Shown here: positions 35,748-45,213 of the stretch, in pieces
How the letters are laid out: each line of letters starts with the position of its first letter
How positions within the stretch are numbered: position 1 is the first letter of the stretch
Assembly (NCBI GenBank): GCA_052032225.1
Contig: JBPEWY010000005.1
Span: 1-64,000, forward strand
Source: JBPEWY01 sp052032225
GTDB lineage: Bacteria; Bacteroidota; Bacteroidia; Flavobacteriales; Flavobacteriaceae
Length of the DNA stretch: 64,000 nt
Direction: 5' to 3'
The notes under the pieces: model-generated
Database searches by the model: none
Seen by the model: only the letters and a program-made list of their open reading frames with translations
Told to the model about the DNA's origin: nothing
Program-made: the position numbers and the translations under genes

Positions 35748-36680
35748 ATGCAAAACGGTATTTACGCCAAATTTAACACCAGTAAAGGAGAGATTGTTGT
35801 AAAATTAACACACGATAAAACACCAGGAACAGTAGGCAATTTTGTAGCCTTAGCTGAAGGAAGTATTGATAATGATTTTAGATCTAAAGGAGAGCCTTAT
35901 TATGATGGTTTAACCTTTCACAGAGTTATAAACGATTTTATGATTCAAGGTGGATGCCCACTCGGAAATGGAGTAGGCGGTCCCGGATACCAGTTTGATG
36001 ATGAATTTCATCCAGAATTACGTCATAATGGCCCGGGTGTATTATCTATGGCTAATGCCGGGCCTAACACCAATGGGAGTCAATTTTTTATTACGCATGT
36101 AGAAACCCCGTGGTTAGATGATAAACATACTGTTTTTGGATTTGTAGAAACAGGTATAGAGGTTGTTAATGCTATTGAGCAAGGAGATAAAATTAATAAC
36201 ATTGAGATTATTAGAGTTGGTGAAGAAGCAGAAAACTGGGATGCTGTGAAAGCATTTAAAGATTTTCAAGACGGTAAAGAAGAACGCGAAGCCAAAGAGA
36301 AAAAACAAAGAGAAGAAGCGTTAGCTAAACTTACCGAAGGATTTGATAAAACAGAATCCGGTTTGTATTATAAAATTTTAGAAGAGGGTAAGGGAGCAAA
36401 AGCTCAAAAAGGTCAAACTGTTTCTGTACATTATGAGGGGCAGTTAGCAAACGGTATGCTGTTTGACTCTTCTTACCAACGTAAAGAGCCAATAAGCTTT
36501 ACTTTGGGCGTAGGCCAAGTTATACCGGGTTGGGATGAAGGAATATCTTTATTAAGCGTTGGAGATAAAGCACGCTTAATCATTCCATCTAACTTGGCAT
36601 ATGGCTCCAGAGGAGCAGGTGGAGTTATACCTCCTCATGCAACATTAATTTTTGATGTAGAATTAGTAGATGCAAAATAA
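35748..36680 (+). CDS. Dual-family peptidyl-prolyl isomerase: cyclophilin fused to FKBP
   Basis: A 310-residue fusion of two unrelated proline isomerases. The N-terminal cyclophilin (about 1-165) has [15 protein letters not shown], the [22 protein letters not shown] core and [11 protein letters not shown] charged helical linker (about 172-200) leads to an FKBP domain (about 205-310) with [32 protein letters not shown] and [23 protein letters not shown]. No signal peptide is present, so it acts in the cytoplasm. Such cyclophilin-FKBP fusions are known as dual-family immunophilins and have been described in Cytophaga/Flavobacterium relatives. A bidirectional terminator follows. Confidence 0.95.
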   Translation: MQNGIYAKFNTSKGEIVVKLTHDKTPGTVGNFVALAEGSIDNDFRSKGEPYYDGLTFHRVINDFMIQGGCPLGNGVGGPGYQFDDEFHPELRHNGPGVLSMANAGPNTNGSQFFITHVETPWLDDKHTVFGFVETGIEVVNAIEQGDKINNIEIIRVGEEAENWDAVKAFKDFQDGKEEREAKEKKQREEALAKLTEGFDKTESGLYYKILEEGKGAKAQKGQTVSVHYEGQLANGMLFDSSYQRKEPISFTLGVGQVIPGWDEGISLLSVGDKARLIIPSNLAYGSRGAGGVIPPHATLIFDVELVDAK

Positions 36681-36686
36681 ACTATA

Positions 36687-36719
36687 AAAAAAAAGCGCCT
36701 TAAAAAAAGGCGCTTTTTT
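36687..36719. terminator. Bidirectional terminator between PPIase and redoxin genes
   Basis: AAAAGCGCCT and AGGCGCTTTT with A- and T-runs outside; it serves both convergent genes. Confidence 0.9.
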
Positions 36720-36720
36720 A

Positions 36721-37284
36721 TTAGATTTTAGTAGCCCATTTTATATTACAACCAATACTTGGTTTTTGATCTTTAGATACCGGTTTGTTGTTTAAAATAG
36801 CATCTAAAGCCGCACGCATATCTTTCCCTGTAACCGGTATATCATTCCCGGGTCTTGAGTCGTCAAGCTGACCTCTATACACAAGCTTTAAATCACTATC
36901 AAAAATATAAAAATCAGGAGTGCAAGCAGCATCATATGCTTTAGCCACTTCTTGCGAATCATCATATAAATACGGAAACGGATATCCTTCTTGGGCAGCT
37001 GTTTTTTTCATGAGTTCCGGAGAATCTTCAGGGTAGTTAACAATATCATTACTAGATATAGCTACAAAACCAACACCTTTGTCTTTGTAATCATTCGCTA
37101 AAGCAACAATCCCTTTATTAACATGCTTAACAAATGGGCAGTGATTACATATAAACATTACAACAGTTGCTTTATCTCCTTTAACATCATCTAATGTTAA
37201 TCGCCTGCCGGAAACTGTATCGGGTAATTTAAAATCGGGTGCTTTAGTACCTAAAGGTACCATATTACTGGGTGTTCTTGCCAT
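36721..37284 (-). CDS. AhpC/TSA-type thioredoxin-fold redox protein
   Basis: A 187-residue soluble redoxin with the active cysteines CNHC at Cys46 and Cys49, directly followed by PFVKH as in the peroxiredoxin-like 'thioredoxin family protein' group. The strand TVVMFICNHCPF and the later ACTPDFYIFD (cis-proline region, about residue 119-128) are in their usual places. It probably reduces disulfides or peroxides in the cytoplasm; the substrate is unknown. It ends in the terminator shared with the PPIase gene. Confidence 0.88.
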   Translation of the reverse strand: MARTPSNMVPLGTKAPDFKLPDTVSGRRLTLDDVKGDKATVVMFICNHCPFVKHVNKGIVALANDYKDKGVGFVAISSNDIVNYPEDSPELMKKTAAQEGYPFPYLYDDSQEVAKAYDAACTPDFYIFDSDLKLVYRGQLDDSRPGNDIPVTGKDMRAALDAILNNKPVSKDQKPSIGCNIKWATKI

Positions 37285-37376
37285 AAGCTTTATATTGTTT
37301 TAATTACCAATTTCACTAACCTTGTATAAAGTTAAAAAAATTGTAACTTTAATAGAAACCTTACAAATATAGTGTT

Positions 37377-37682
37377 ATGAAAAAATCATACGAAACACTG
37401 GTTGAAGCCATACAAGATTTAAAACAACAAGGTTTTACTGATGATTTAAATTTGTGTTATGAGGGGCTTGAGAATAAAAACAAAAAGTGTGTGCATAAAG
37501 CAGAAGAATTTAATGTTGTAGCATTTTACAGGTTTGAAGGAGCCACAAACCCTTCAGATAATGTTATTTTGTATGCAATAGAAACTTCTAACGGAGATAA
37601 AGGTTTGTTAGTTGATGCTTATGGGGTATATTCGGGAAATATTTCACCAGAAGTTATAAAAAAACTAACTATTAACCGATAA
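37377..37682 (+). CDS. Small conserved protein of unknown function
   Basis: A 101-residue soluble protein. The N-terminal helix YETLVEAIQDLKQQGFTDDLNLCYEGL is followed by a beta-rich half (EFNVVAFYRFEGATNPSDNVILYAIET). I recognise it as a common small flavobacterial protein, sometimes misnamed phosphoribosylpyrophosphate synthetase; nothing here supports that name. It lies 16 bases upstream of the tRNA-binding-domain gene and is probably co-transcribed with it. Confidence 0.75.
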   Translation: MKKSYETLVEAIQDLKQQGFTDDLNLCYEGLENKNKKCVHKAEEFNVVAFYRFEGATNPSDNVILYAIETSNGDKGLLVDAYGVYSGNISPEVIKKLTINR

Positions 37683-37698
37683 ATATTATAAGAGTAAT

Positions 37699-38031
37699 AT
37701 GGCACTTTCTTGGGATGAGTTCTCTAGAGTAGATATGCGAGTAGGAACTGTTTTAGAAGTTTTACCTTTTCCGGAAGCCAGAAAACCGGCTTATAAACTT
37801 AAAATAGATTTTGGTTCGGAGATTGGCATAAAAAAATCATCAGCACAAATAACAACAAAATACACTCCCGAAGATTTGGTTGGAAAACAAGTAATAGCAG
37901 TAGTTAATTTTCCGGTAAAACAAATAGCAACTTTTATGAGTGAATGTTTGGTTTTAGGAGCAGTAAATAAAGACGAGGTTACACTATTACAACCCACTCA
38001 TAAGGTAGAAAATGGTTTAAGAATAGCATAA
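37699..38031 (+). CDS. CsaA-like tRNA-binding-domain protein
   Basis: A 110-residue OB-fold protein with the EMAP/Trbp111 features: WDEFSRVDMRVGTVLEVLPFPEARKPAYKLKIDFG at the front, ITTKYTPEDLVGKQVIAVVNFPVKQIATFMSECLVLGA in the middle. Proteins of this type bind tRNA or act as a CsaA export chaperone. The length and the complete motif set match CsaA. It ends in a bidirectional terminator facing the second M14 gene. Confidence 0.9.
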   Translation: MALSWDEFSRVDMRVGTVLEVLPFPEARKPAYKLKIDFGSEIGIKKSSAQITTKYTPEDLVGKQVIAVVNFPVKQIATFMSECLVLGAVNKDEVTLLQPTHKVENGLRIA

Positions 38032-38063
38032 AAAAAGGCTCGTATTTATACGAGCCTTTTTTT
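38031..38063. terminator. Bidirectional terminator after the CsaA-like gene
   Basis: GGCTCGTA and TACGAGCC with flanking A's and T's; it ends both convergent transcripts. Confidence 0.9.
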
Positions 38064-38078
38064 ACAATACTATATATT

Positions 38079-40607
38079 CTACATTATTTTAGAAAAGAAA
38101 ATAGCATTCATTAATAATTTATTTGTACCATACCAAAAAGCTCTAAAATTGGTATTATCTGTAAAGGCTATTACCCTACCTTTGCCCATTCGGTTAATTT
38201 TAACGGGGACACTGTTTTTAAGCAGCTCTAAATTTTCTTCAGATATATACCCGCTTAATAAAGGTGAGTTAGTGTACTGAATAGGATTGTTAAAACTGTG
38301 TTTATCTGGTTTTAAATAAATGTTAGTGTTTCTAAAAAGAGCAATTTCATTGTTTTTATAACCAAAATTTATTGGGTGAGAACGGTCTATTTTAGCTTCA
38401 AAAATAGCTCCTCCTGTTACTTGTGCTCCGTAAAATTTATTACGTTGGTCAAATCTCACATTTTTGGCTACTAACTCTTCTTCATTCTTTTTAAATTCAG
38501 CACTAATAAACTCATTATTTTTTAGCCAGTTAACAGCATTTCGGTAACCAATTAAAGTACCACCGTTTTTAACCCACTCTTTTAAATTTTCTGCAGCCGT
38601 TTTACTTATGCTGTTGCCTCCCCAAGAGTTAGGTATAATAAATGCGGTGTATTTGCTTAAATCTACACGGCTTAAGTAACTAACATCTATTTTAGTTATG
38701 TGCATGTTGTAACGTTGGTCAAACAAATGCCAAATTTCACCGGCATCGTAAGGAGTAACACCGTCTCCTACTAATAAAGCAACTTTAGGTTTTTTTACCG
38801 GTTCAAAATCATTACTTCCTAAATCAATACCTTCGGTTAAACCGGTATTTACACCATTAATTTCTATATGATTTTCTACTGCTACTTTAACTAAAAAATT
38901 GTAGAGCATATCAGAATTCATGTTCTGGTTTTGCACCGGTATCATAATGGTTCCGTAATCATACTTTTTTCCGTTTAACGTAAAAGGTGTTCTGGCAACT
39001 TTGGCACGTAATCCTTTACTTAATATTGTGTTTAATGCTTTTGGAGTGTAATACTCATGCCACTCAAATAAATAGGCATAATTAGATTTTGCAGAGACAA
39101 CACCTTGTTTGTGTTTAAGGTTGGTTACTACATTACCTAGGTAATTGGTAGAGGTTGTTTCTGTGTAATCTACATTAAAAGCAAGCGGAAAAGTCCATGC
39201 AGAGATATCATAAAACAAACTATCTGTAAAAGTTGTTCTTTTTTCGAACATGGCTTTTACAAGCCTCGGATTTTTTTGATTAAATGGTACCGCAAAACTA
39301 CTTTCTTTAGCAAAACGTTTACCATTAATGGTAGCATCATCTTTTAAATAATGAAAGGTGATTTGATGTCGCTTTAAAATCTCGGCTAAATGATAGGTTT
39401 TAGCTGCATCTTTTTCGTCACCAAAAACAAGTACTTTGTTTTTTTCTTTAGCTGCTTCTTCTCTGGCGTTTTTGTAGAAATCTCGTTGGTAATTTAAAAT
39501 AGATACACGTAATTTTTTTGCAGCTTCTAGAGTAGATAATGCAGCTGTGAATTGATTTCTGATGGTGAAAGGAAAGGTAAGAACTCCGTTTTCACTTTGT
39601 TGTATATGTCCGCGAGAGCTTCCTTGTTCAAACAAAATACCAATACTTCCATTAACGTCCGGAAATGTAGAGCCCTTACCGTAGTAATAGTCATCAAAGT
39701 TTTCTTCAGAATAATATAAAGAACCAATTTTATCTAACGCTTTAGCGTGGTATTTAGCAATTTCTTTAGTTAACTCTTGGTTCATTTTAGGAGTTAACGG
39801 ATGAACTCTTGATGGAACTCCTGGCTGAAAAAAGAAGGTAGAGTTTGTACCCATCTCATGGTGGTCTGTTAAAATATTAGGCAACCATTTATGAAAAGTT
39901 GCAATACGCGCTCTACTTTCCGGCAATTGTACCGGAAGCCAATCTCTATTCATATCAAACCAATAATGATTGGTTCTGCCACCAGGCCAAACTTCATGGT
40001 ATTCTCTGTCATTGTTATCAGGATTTAGCATACTACTTTTATTGGTATTAGCCCAATATGAAAAGCGTTGTAACCCATCTGGATTAAAAGAAGGATCAAA
40101 TAGTATTACAACATTTTTAAGCAGCTCGTCTATTTCCGGACCTTCTGCTGCAGCCAAATAGTATGCAACGGCCAAAGCAGCATTACTTCCGCTGGGCTCA
40201 TTCCCATGAATAGAGAAACCTTGGTACACTACAATTGGCATATTGTTGGTGTCTAAAGAGCTACTATTTGCCTCTGTAAGCTGTATGTGTTGCTCTCTAA
40301 TAAATGAGATGTTTTTATGGTTTTCCGGTGATGTGATTGTTAATAACAATAGTGGCCTGTCTTCAAAAGTATGACCTCTGTTTTCTATGGTAATTCTATC
40401 GGAAACCTCTGCTAGTTTTTGCATGTACAGTGCAAGTTTATCGTGTGTTACATGCCATTGGCCCACCTCATGACCAATAATTTCTTTAGGAGTTGGTATG
40501 TTAGGATTGTAGGTTACGTTGTCTGGAAGGTAATAATTTAAAGTTACTGTTTGTTGTGCTTGTAAGAATGAGGATGCTAAAAATAAAAGAACTACAATTT
40601 TTCTCAT
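38079..40607 (-). CDS. Secreted M14-family zinc carboxypeptidase, second copy
   Basis: An 842-residue paralogue of the protein at 14872-17385, with the same order of parts: signal peptide (ending near LQAQ), M14 domain with HGNE (His134, Glu137), TDHHEMGTN, and LFEQGSSRGH with the likely catalytic glutamate. A long C-terminal part with an amidotransferase-like fold follows (FIIPNSWGG, then GGTLIGYRNAVNW). Unlike its sister it stands alone, not in an operon. The two copies probably differ in peptide preference. No type IX sorting signal is seen at the end. Confidence 0.88.
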   Translation of the reverse strand: MRKIVVLLFLASSFLQAQQTVTLNYYLPDNVTYNPNIPTPKEIIGHEVGQWHVTHDKLALYMQKLAEVSDRITIENRGHTFEDRPLLLLTITSPENHKNISFIREQHIQLTEANSSSLDTNNMPIVVYQGFSIHGNEPSGSNAALAVAYYLAAAEGPEIDELLKNVVILFDPSFNPDGLQRFSYWANTNKSSMLNPDNNDREYHEVWPGGRTNHYWFDMNRDWLPVQLPESRARIATFHKWLPNILTDHHEMGTNSTFFFQPGVPSRVHPLTPKMNQELTKEIAKYHAKALDKIGSLYYSEENFDDYYYGKGSTFPDVNGSIGILFEQGSSRGHIQQSENGVLTFPFTIRNQFTAALSTLEAAKKLRVSILNYQRDFYKNAREEAAKEKNKVLVFGDEKDAAKTYHLAEILKRHQITFHYLKDDATINGKRFAKESSFAVPFNQKNPRLVKAMFEKRTTFTDSLFYDISAWTFPLAFNVDYTETTSTNYLGNVVTNLKHKQGVVSAKSNYAYLFEWHEYYTPKALNTILSKGLRAKVARTPFTLNGKKYDYGTIMIPVQNQNMNSDMLYNFLVKVAVENHIEINGVNTGLTEGIDLGSNDFEPVKKPKVALLVGDGVTPYDAGEIWHLFDQRYNMHITKIDVSYLSRVDLSKYTAFIIPNSWGGNSISKTAAENLKEWVKNGGTLIGYRNAVNWLKNNEFISAEFKKNEEELVAKNVRFDQRNKFYGAQVTGGAIFEAKIDRSHPINFGYKNNEIALFRNTNIYLKPDKHSFNNPIQYTNSPLLSGYISEENLELLKNSVPVKINRMGKGRVIAFTDNTNFRAFWYGTNKLLMNAIFFSKIM

Positions 40608-40645
40608 AATTAGTCTGGGTTGGAGTTTTAGTTTGGTTAAAGATA

Positions 40646-40678
40646 AAAAAAAACGGCTTCTGAAAAGAAGCCGTTTAA
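40646..40678 (-). terminator. Terminator after the DUF3276 gene
   Basis: On the minus strand AAACGGCTTC and GAAGCCGTTT form a ten-base stem followed by eight T's. Confidence 0.88.
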
Positions 40679-40694
40679 AACAATAGGGTATATT

Positions 40695-41066
40695 TTAGAT
40701 ATCTTCAAAGCTTACATCGGTAAAAGAGTCTGTAGAGGGAGTTTCACCACTATTATCTACATCATCTTTTTTGAAGTCTTTTTGATGACGCTCAGAAATT
40801 ACCTCTTCGCCTTTTTCATCAATAATGTATTGCATTACTTCGCCTAAAATTTCTTTAAAGGCGTTAAAATCTTCTTTGTACAAATAAATTTTGTGCTTTT
40901 TGTAATGAAATGAGCCATCTTCGTGAGTAAACTTTTTGCTCTCTGTGATGGTTAAATAGTAATCACCGGCTCTTGTTTCGCGAACATCAAAAAAGTACGT
41001 TCTTCTTCCGGCTCTTAATACTTTTGAGAAAATTTCGTCTTTCTCGAGTAAATCTTTTTCGCTCAT
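40695..41066 (-). CDS. PUR-alpha-like nucleic-acid-binding protein (DUF3276)
   Basis: A 123-residue protein of the PUR family, which binds single-stranded DNA or RNA with a pair of beta-beta-beta-beta-alpha repeats. Seen are KVLRAGRRTYFFDVRETRAGDYYLTITESKKF and YKKHKIYLYKEDFNAFKEILGEV, the standard single PUR repeat of Bacteroidota. An acidic disordered tail (about 100-123) ends the protein. Its role is probably post-transcriptional or nucleoid related, by analogy with Borrelia BpuR. It is transcribed from its own start between the ABC exporter and the M14 gene. Confidence 0.9.
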   Translation of the reverse strand: MSEKDLLEKDEIFSKVLRAGRRTYFFDVRETRAGDYYLTITESKKFTHEDGSFHYKKHKIYLYKEDFNAFKEILGEVMQYIIDEKGEEVISERHQKDFKKDDVDNSGETPSTDSFTDVSFEDI

Positions 41067-41145
41067 AATCCCTCTAATCGTTTAGTTTGATTGTTACGTT
41101 ATGTAGTCCAAAAATGTAAAAAAAAACATAATCAAACAACTTTTT

Positions 41146-42903
41146 TTAAAATTCTTTCTCAGATAGCTGATTCTCATAGAGTTCTTTGTAGTAACCAGGT
41201 AAATTTATAAGCTCGTTATGGCTGCCTTGTTGTATAATTTTACCATCTTCTAATACTAAAATTACATCTGCATTCTTAACAGACGAAACTCTATGGCTTA
41301 CAATTACGGTAGTTTTATTTTTAGAAATTGCTTGTAAATTATTTAAAATTTGTTCTTCAGTTTCAGTATCTACAGCCGATAGGCTATCGTCAAATAAATA
41401 AATAGTTGCATCTTTAAGTAATGCTCTTGCAATAGAAACCCGTTGTTTTTGACCGCCACTAAGTGTTATGCCTCTTTCACCTAAAACGGTATCATATTTT
41501 TTGGTAAACTGAATAATGTTGTCATGAACAACGGCTTTTTTAGCAGCTTCTTCTATTTCTTCTTGGGTTGCATTAGGTTTTCCAAACTTAATGTTATTGG
41601 CAATTGTATCAGAGAACAAAAAAGCATCTTGTGGCACTACACCAATTGCTTCGCGTAAGTTTTTAATATTAATTTCTTGAATAGGTTTACCATCAATTAA
41701 TACGCTTCCTTTAGTAGGCTCGTAAACTCTGCTGATTAAATCTAAGATTGTAGATTTACCGGAACCGGTTTTACCAATTATAGCTAAAGTTTGTCCGCTT
41801 TTAATAGCAAAAGAAACATCTTTTAGCGCAGTTATATTAGTGTCTTGGTAAGTAAACCAAACATTTTTAAACTCAATATCTCCTTTAATTGGGGTTGCAT
41901 GAGAGACATTGTTTGTAATTTCTGGTTGGATGCTTAAAAATTCGTTGATTCTTTTTTGTGACGCTTCTGCTCTTTGTACAATAGATGTTACCCAGCCAAT
42001 TACAGCAACCGGCCAAGTTAGCATGTTTACATAAATTATAAACTCTAAAATTACACCAACTGTTGCTATCTCACCATTAATATATTGCCTTCCGCCAATG
42101 TAAATTACAAACAAGTTACTTAACCCAATAAGCAAAACCATTAAAGGCATAAACCAGGCATTAACCCTTGCTAAATCTAAACTTTTGTCTTTACCCAAAT
42201 TTGCTAATCGGGCAGCTTCTGCATTCATATTGGGTTCTAAGCCATAGGCTTTAATTACAGAAATTCCGGAGAAAGTTTCTTGAGAAAATGTAGATATAGT
42301 AGATAAAAACTCTTGTACAACGGTACTCTTTTTATGAATTATTCGGCTAATCCTGTAAATTAAAAAAGATAAAACAGGTAGTGGTATTAATGTGTAAAGT
42401 GCTAGTGTAGGTGCAGTTATAAACATTATAGGAATAACACAGGCAAAAAGCGTTAAAGTTTGTATGCTATACATAATTGCCGGTCCGGCATACATTCTTA
42501 CCTGACCTACATCTTCGCTGATTCTGTTCATTAAATCGCCGGTACGACGTTGTTTGTAAAAATTCAGGCTCAGCTTTTGATAATGCTGGTAAATTTCGTT
42601 TTTTAAATCAAACTCTATATATCTAGATACATTAATAATAGTTTGACGCATTAAAAAGGTAAAAAATCCGGCAAGTAGGGCACTACCAATAATGATTACA
42701 ATATACTCTATTAATTGTCCTTTTATAGTGGCAATGTTCGCAGTTTCTGAAGTGAGATACTTTTCTACTGCATCTAAAGATTTCCTTACGTAAGGAGGTA
42801 AAACCAACGAAAAAACCCTGGCAATAATGGTAATTAAAATACCTATAAGAAGTTTGTATTTGTACTTTTTAAAGTACTTATTAATGGCTTTTAGCTCTTT
42901 CAT
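41146..42903 (-). CDS. ABC transporter, fused membrane and ATPase domains
   Basis: A 585-residue half-transporter of the MsbA/MDR type that works as a dimer. The membrane domain (about 15-310) has six helices; the ATPase domain (about 345-580) has Walker A GKTGSGKST, signature LSGGQKQRVSIARAL, Walker B ATIYLFDDSLSAVD and the switch histidine in VSHRVS. Such proteins export lipids, drugs or peptides. No partner gene is near, so it is likely a homodimer. The gene is divergent from leucine dehydrogenase and 79 bases upstream of the DUF3276 gene. Confidence 0.93.
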   Translation of the reverse strand: MKELKAINKYFKKYKYKLLIGILITIIARVFSLVLPPYVRKSLDAVEKYLTSETANIATIKGQLIEYIVIIIGSALLAGFFTFLMRQTIINVSRYIEFDLKNEIYQHYQKLSLNFYKQRRTGDLMNRISEDVGQVRMYAGPAIMYSIQTLTLFACVIPIMFITAPTLALYTLIPLPVLSFLIYRISRIIHKKSTVVQEFLSTISTFSQETFSGISVIKAYGLEPNMNAEAARLANLGKDKSLDLARVNAWFMPLMVLLIGLSNLFVIYIGGRQYINGEIATVGVILEFIIYVNMLTWPVAVIGWVTSIVQRAEASQKRINEFLSIQPEITNNVSHATPIKGDIEFKNVWFTYQDTNITALKDVSFAIKSGQTLAIIGKTGSGKSTILDLISRVYEPTKGSVLIDGKPIQEINIKNLREAIGVVPQDAFLFSDTIANNIKFGKPNATQEEIEEAAKKAVVHDNIIQFTKKYDTVLGERGITLSGGQKQRVSIARALLKDATIYLFDDSLSAVDTETEEQILNNLQAISKNKTTVIVSHRVSSVKNADVILVLEDGKIIQQGSHNELINLPGYYKELYENQLSEKEF

Positions 42904-42957
42904 GCGTGTTTTTTAGGTAATTATGTTTTAAAAAATCACAATTTAACGTTTGTTTAA

Positions 42958-42988
42958 TTGCTGCAAATTGAATAATCTTTTACTTTTG
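42958..42988 (+). promoter_or_regulatory. Promoter of the leucine dehydrogenase gene
   Basis: TTG at 42958-42960 and TACTTTTG at 42981-42988, 20 bases apart. The predicted leader of about 55 nt is long for this window. Confidence 0.6.
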
Positions 42989-43047
42989 CGCCGTATTTTT
43001 AACAATACTTTAAAAAATACAAATACTATTAATTTAATTTAACGTAT

Positions 43048-44148
43048 ATGGAATCTGAAGTTCTTTCGGTAAACGAACTTAAAAAAGCCGACCCGGTTTT
43101 TGGCCAACTTTCGTTTGATAATCATGAACAGATTGTATTTTGCAACGACAAAGATACAGGTTTAAAGGCAATAATCGGAATTCACAATACCGTGCTCGGA
43201 CCTGCTTTGGGCGGTACTAGAATGTGGGCTTATAATAATGAGTGGGAAGCGTTAAACGATGTGTTAAGACTCTCTAGAGGGATGACATACAAGTCGGCCA
43301 TCACCGGATTAAATCTTGGTGGGGGTAAAGCTGTAATAATTGGCGATGCCAAAACACAAAAAACTCCGGAATTAATGAAAAAATTCGGAGAATTTGTGCA
43401 CTCACTTAGCGGAAAATACATTACAGCTGAAGACGTTGGTATGGAAACTGCCGATATGGATTTGGTTAGAGAGGTTACACCGTATGTTACCGGTATATCT
43501 GAAGAAAAAGGAGGAGCAGGAAACCCATCGCCTATAACAGCTTATGGTGTTTTTATGGGAATGAAAGCTGCTGCTAAATATAAATTTGGAGATGATAACC
43601 TTGAAGGCAAGAAAATACTTGTACAAGGTATTGGTCATGTTGGAGAAGTGTTAGTAGAGCACTTAAATAATGAAGGAGCAGAAATTTATATTGCAGATAT
43701 AAATCAGGACAGATTAAATGAAGTGAGCCAAAAGTACGGTGCTAAAATTTTAAATGGTGATGTTTACAGTGCAGATGTAGATATTTATGCACCTTGCGCA
43801 CTTGGAGCAACAATAAACGATGATACCATTTATAAGATAAAAGCTCAAGTTATTGCCGGAGCTGCTAACAACCAATTAGCAGATGAGGTTAAACACGGAG
43901 CATTGCTTAAACAAAGAGGTATAGCTTATGCACCAGACTTTTTAATAAATGCAGGTGGTATTATTAATGTTTATGCAGAGCTTGAAAACTACGGTAAAAC
44001 AGAAATTATGCGTAAAACCGAAAACATTTACAATACTACCTTAGAAATTTTCGAGCATTCAGACAATCATAACATTACAACTCACCAAGCTGCATTTAAG
44101 ATTGCTCAAGCAAGAATAGATGCAAGAAAATTAGAAAAGAATAGTTAA
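43048..44148 (+). CDS. Leucine (Glu/Leu/Phe/Val) dehydrogenase
   Basis: A 366-residue NAD-dependent enzyme that deaminates branched-chain amino acids to their 2-oxo acids. The substrate domain contains LGGTRMWAY and the lysines of TYKSAITGLNLGGGKAVI (catalytic region about residues 80-97). The Rossmann domain has VQGIGHVGEVLVEHL (about 193-207) with GxGxxG-like spacing, followed by the coenzyme acid DIN. Length and motifs fit leucine dehydrogenase. It sits near other branched-chain genes only loosely (ilvE, HMG-CoA lyase). Confidence 0.93.
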   Translation: MESEVLSVNELKKADPVFGQLSFDNHEQIVFCNDKDTGLKAIIGIHNTVLGPALGGTRMWAYNNEWEALNDVLRLSRGMTYKSAITGLNLGGGKAVIIGDAKTQKTPELMKKFGEFVHSLSGKYITAEDVGMETADMDLVREVTPYVTGISEEKGGAGNPSPITAYGVFMGMKAAAKYKFGDDNLEGKKILVQGIGHVGEVLVEHLNNEGAEIYIADINQDRLNEVSQKYGAKILNGDVYSADVDIYAPCALGATINDDTIYKIKAQVIAGAANNQLADEVKHGALLKQRGIAYAPDFLINAGGIINVYAELENYGKTEIMRKTENIYNTTLEIFEHSDNHNITTHQAAFKIAQARIDARKLEKNS

Positions 44149-44166
44149 AACATTTTAGAATAATAC

Positions 44167-44174
44167 TATTTTTG
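44167..44174 (+). promoter_or_regulatory. Promoter -7 box for nusB
   Basis: TATTTTTG directly precedes the leader hairpin at 44176-44204, so a nusB transcript from here would start at or inside the hairpin. Confidence 0.5.
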
Positions 44175-44175
44175 C

Positions 44176-44204
44176 AGGCGAAAGGAACCAAGTTTCTTTC
44201 GCCT
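44176..44204 (+). terminator. Hairpin between leucine dehydrogenase and nusB
   Basis: AGGCGAAAG (44176-44184) and CTTTCGCCT (44196-44204) form a perfect nine-base stem with an 11-base loop, followed by AATTTTT. It probably ends the leucine dehydrogenase transcript and also lies at the head of the nusB transcript, where it might attenuate nusB. Confidence 0.65.
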
Positions 44205-44226
44205 TAATTTTTAATGTTCTTTATAT

Positions 44227-45171
44227 ATGCTTACACGCCGACACATAAGGGTAAAAGTAATGCAAGCTATATATGCTATGTTACAGTCTAAACATAGTGA
44301 TGTAGATGCCCAGCAAAAGTTTCTATTTGCCAGCATAGAAAGAATGGAGAGCTTGTATTTACTGTTGCTTAGTTTGTTAATAGAACTCAGAAAAACTGCT
44401 CAGAAACAACTTGAAATTGCCCAAAAAAAATATTTAGCTACAGAAACAGATAAAAATCCCAACACAAAATTTGTTAATAATTACATACTTCAGTTATTAG
44501 CAAATAATGAGCATGTTTTAGATGCTTTAGAAGCTAAGAAAATTAAGCATTGGGAGTTAGATGATGAATATGTAAGATTGGTTTATGATGCAATAGTAGA
44601 AAGTGAAATCTATAAAGATTACATGAAAACTACAACCAATAGCATTAAAGAAGACCAGTCTTTTTTTGTAGAACTTTATAAAGAAATAATTGCTCCACAC
44701 CCAAAGCTTTACGAATATATAGAAGACCATAGTTTAACCTGGCTAGACGATTTACCATTGGTTAACACTATTATTCTAAAGAAAATAAAAAAGATAAACC
44801 AAAATTCTTCTAAAACAATCTTTATTGAATCACTTTATAAAGATCAAGAAGACAGAGAATTTGCCAAAAACTTGCTTTTAAAAACAGTTTTAAACGATGA
44901 GAAGTTAAGCAAAGAAATAGAAGGCAAAACACCTAACTGGGATAAAGAGCGTATTGCAGAGGTAGATAGTATACTACTTAAAATGGCCATTGCAGAGTTT
45001 TTATACTTTCCATCAATTCCGGTTAGAGTTACCATAAACGAGTATTTAGAGATTGCTAAAGAATACTCTACACCAAAGAGCAGTATTTTTATAAATGGGG
45101 TATTAGACAAACTGGTTAAAGATTACCAAACTAACCAAAAGTTAAATAAAATAGGTAGAGGCCTGATGTAA
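44227..45171 (+). CDS. nusB: Transcription antitermination factor NusB, long form
   Basis: An RNA-binding protein that helps RNA polymerase read through rRNA operons as part of the NusB-NusE complex. The front end RRHIRVKVMQAIYAML (residues 4-19) and the C-terminal FPSIPVRVTINEYLEIAKEYSTPKSSIFINGVLDKL (about 257-292) are the family cores. The 314-residue length, double that of E. coli NusB, is the usual form in Bacteroidota, with a helical insert in between. It begins the nusB-DUF1573-yajC unit. Confidence 0.95.
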   Translation: MLTRRHIRVKVMQAIYAMLQSKHSDVDAQQKFLFASIERMESLYLLLLSLLIELRKTAQKQLEIAQKKYLATETDKNPNTKFVNNYILQLLANNEHVLDALEAKKIKHWELDDEYVRLVYDAIVESEIYKDYMKTTTNSIKEDQSFFVELYKEIIAPHPKLYEYIEDHSLTWLDDLPLVNTIILKKIKKINQNSSKTIFIESLYKDQEDREFAKNLLLKTVLNDEKLSKEIEGKTPNWDKERIAEVDSILLKMAIAEFLYFPSIPVRVTINEYLEIAKEYSTPKSSIFINGVLDKLVKDYQTNQKLNKIGRGLM

Positions 45172-45213
45172 TAAAATATGTTTATTTTTAGGCCTGAAAA
45201 AATTAAAAAAACC

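Noticed and set aside
14872..40607. Type IX secretion sorting domain on the large secreted peptidases
   Set aside because: Neither M14 protein nor the M28 protein ends in the usual Ig-like sorting domain with a conserved lysine-rich tail.
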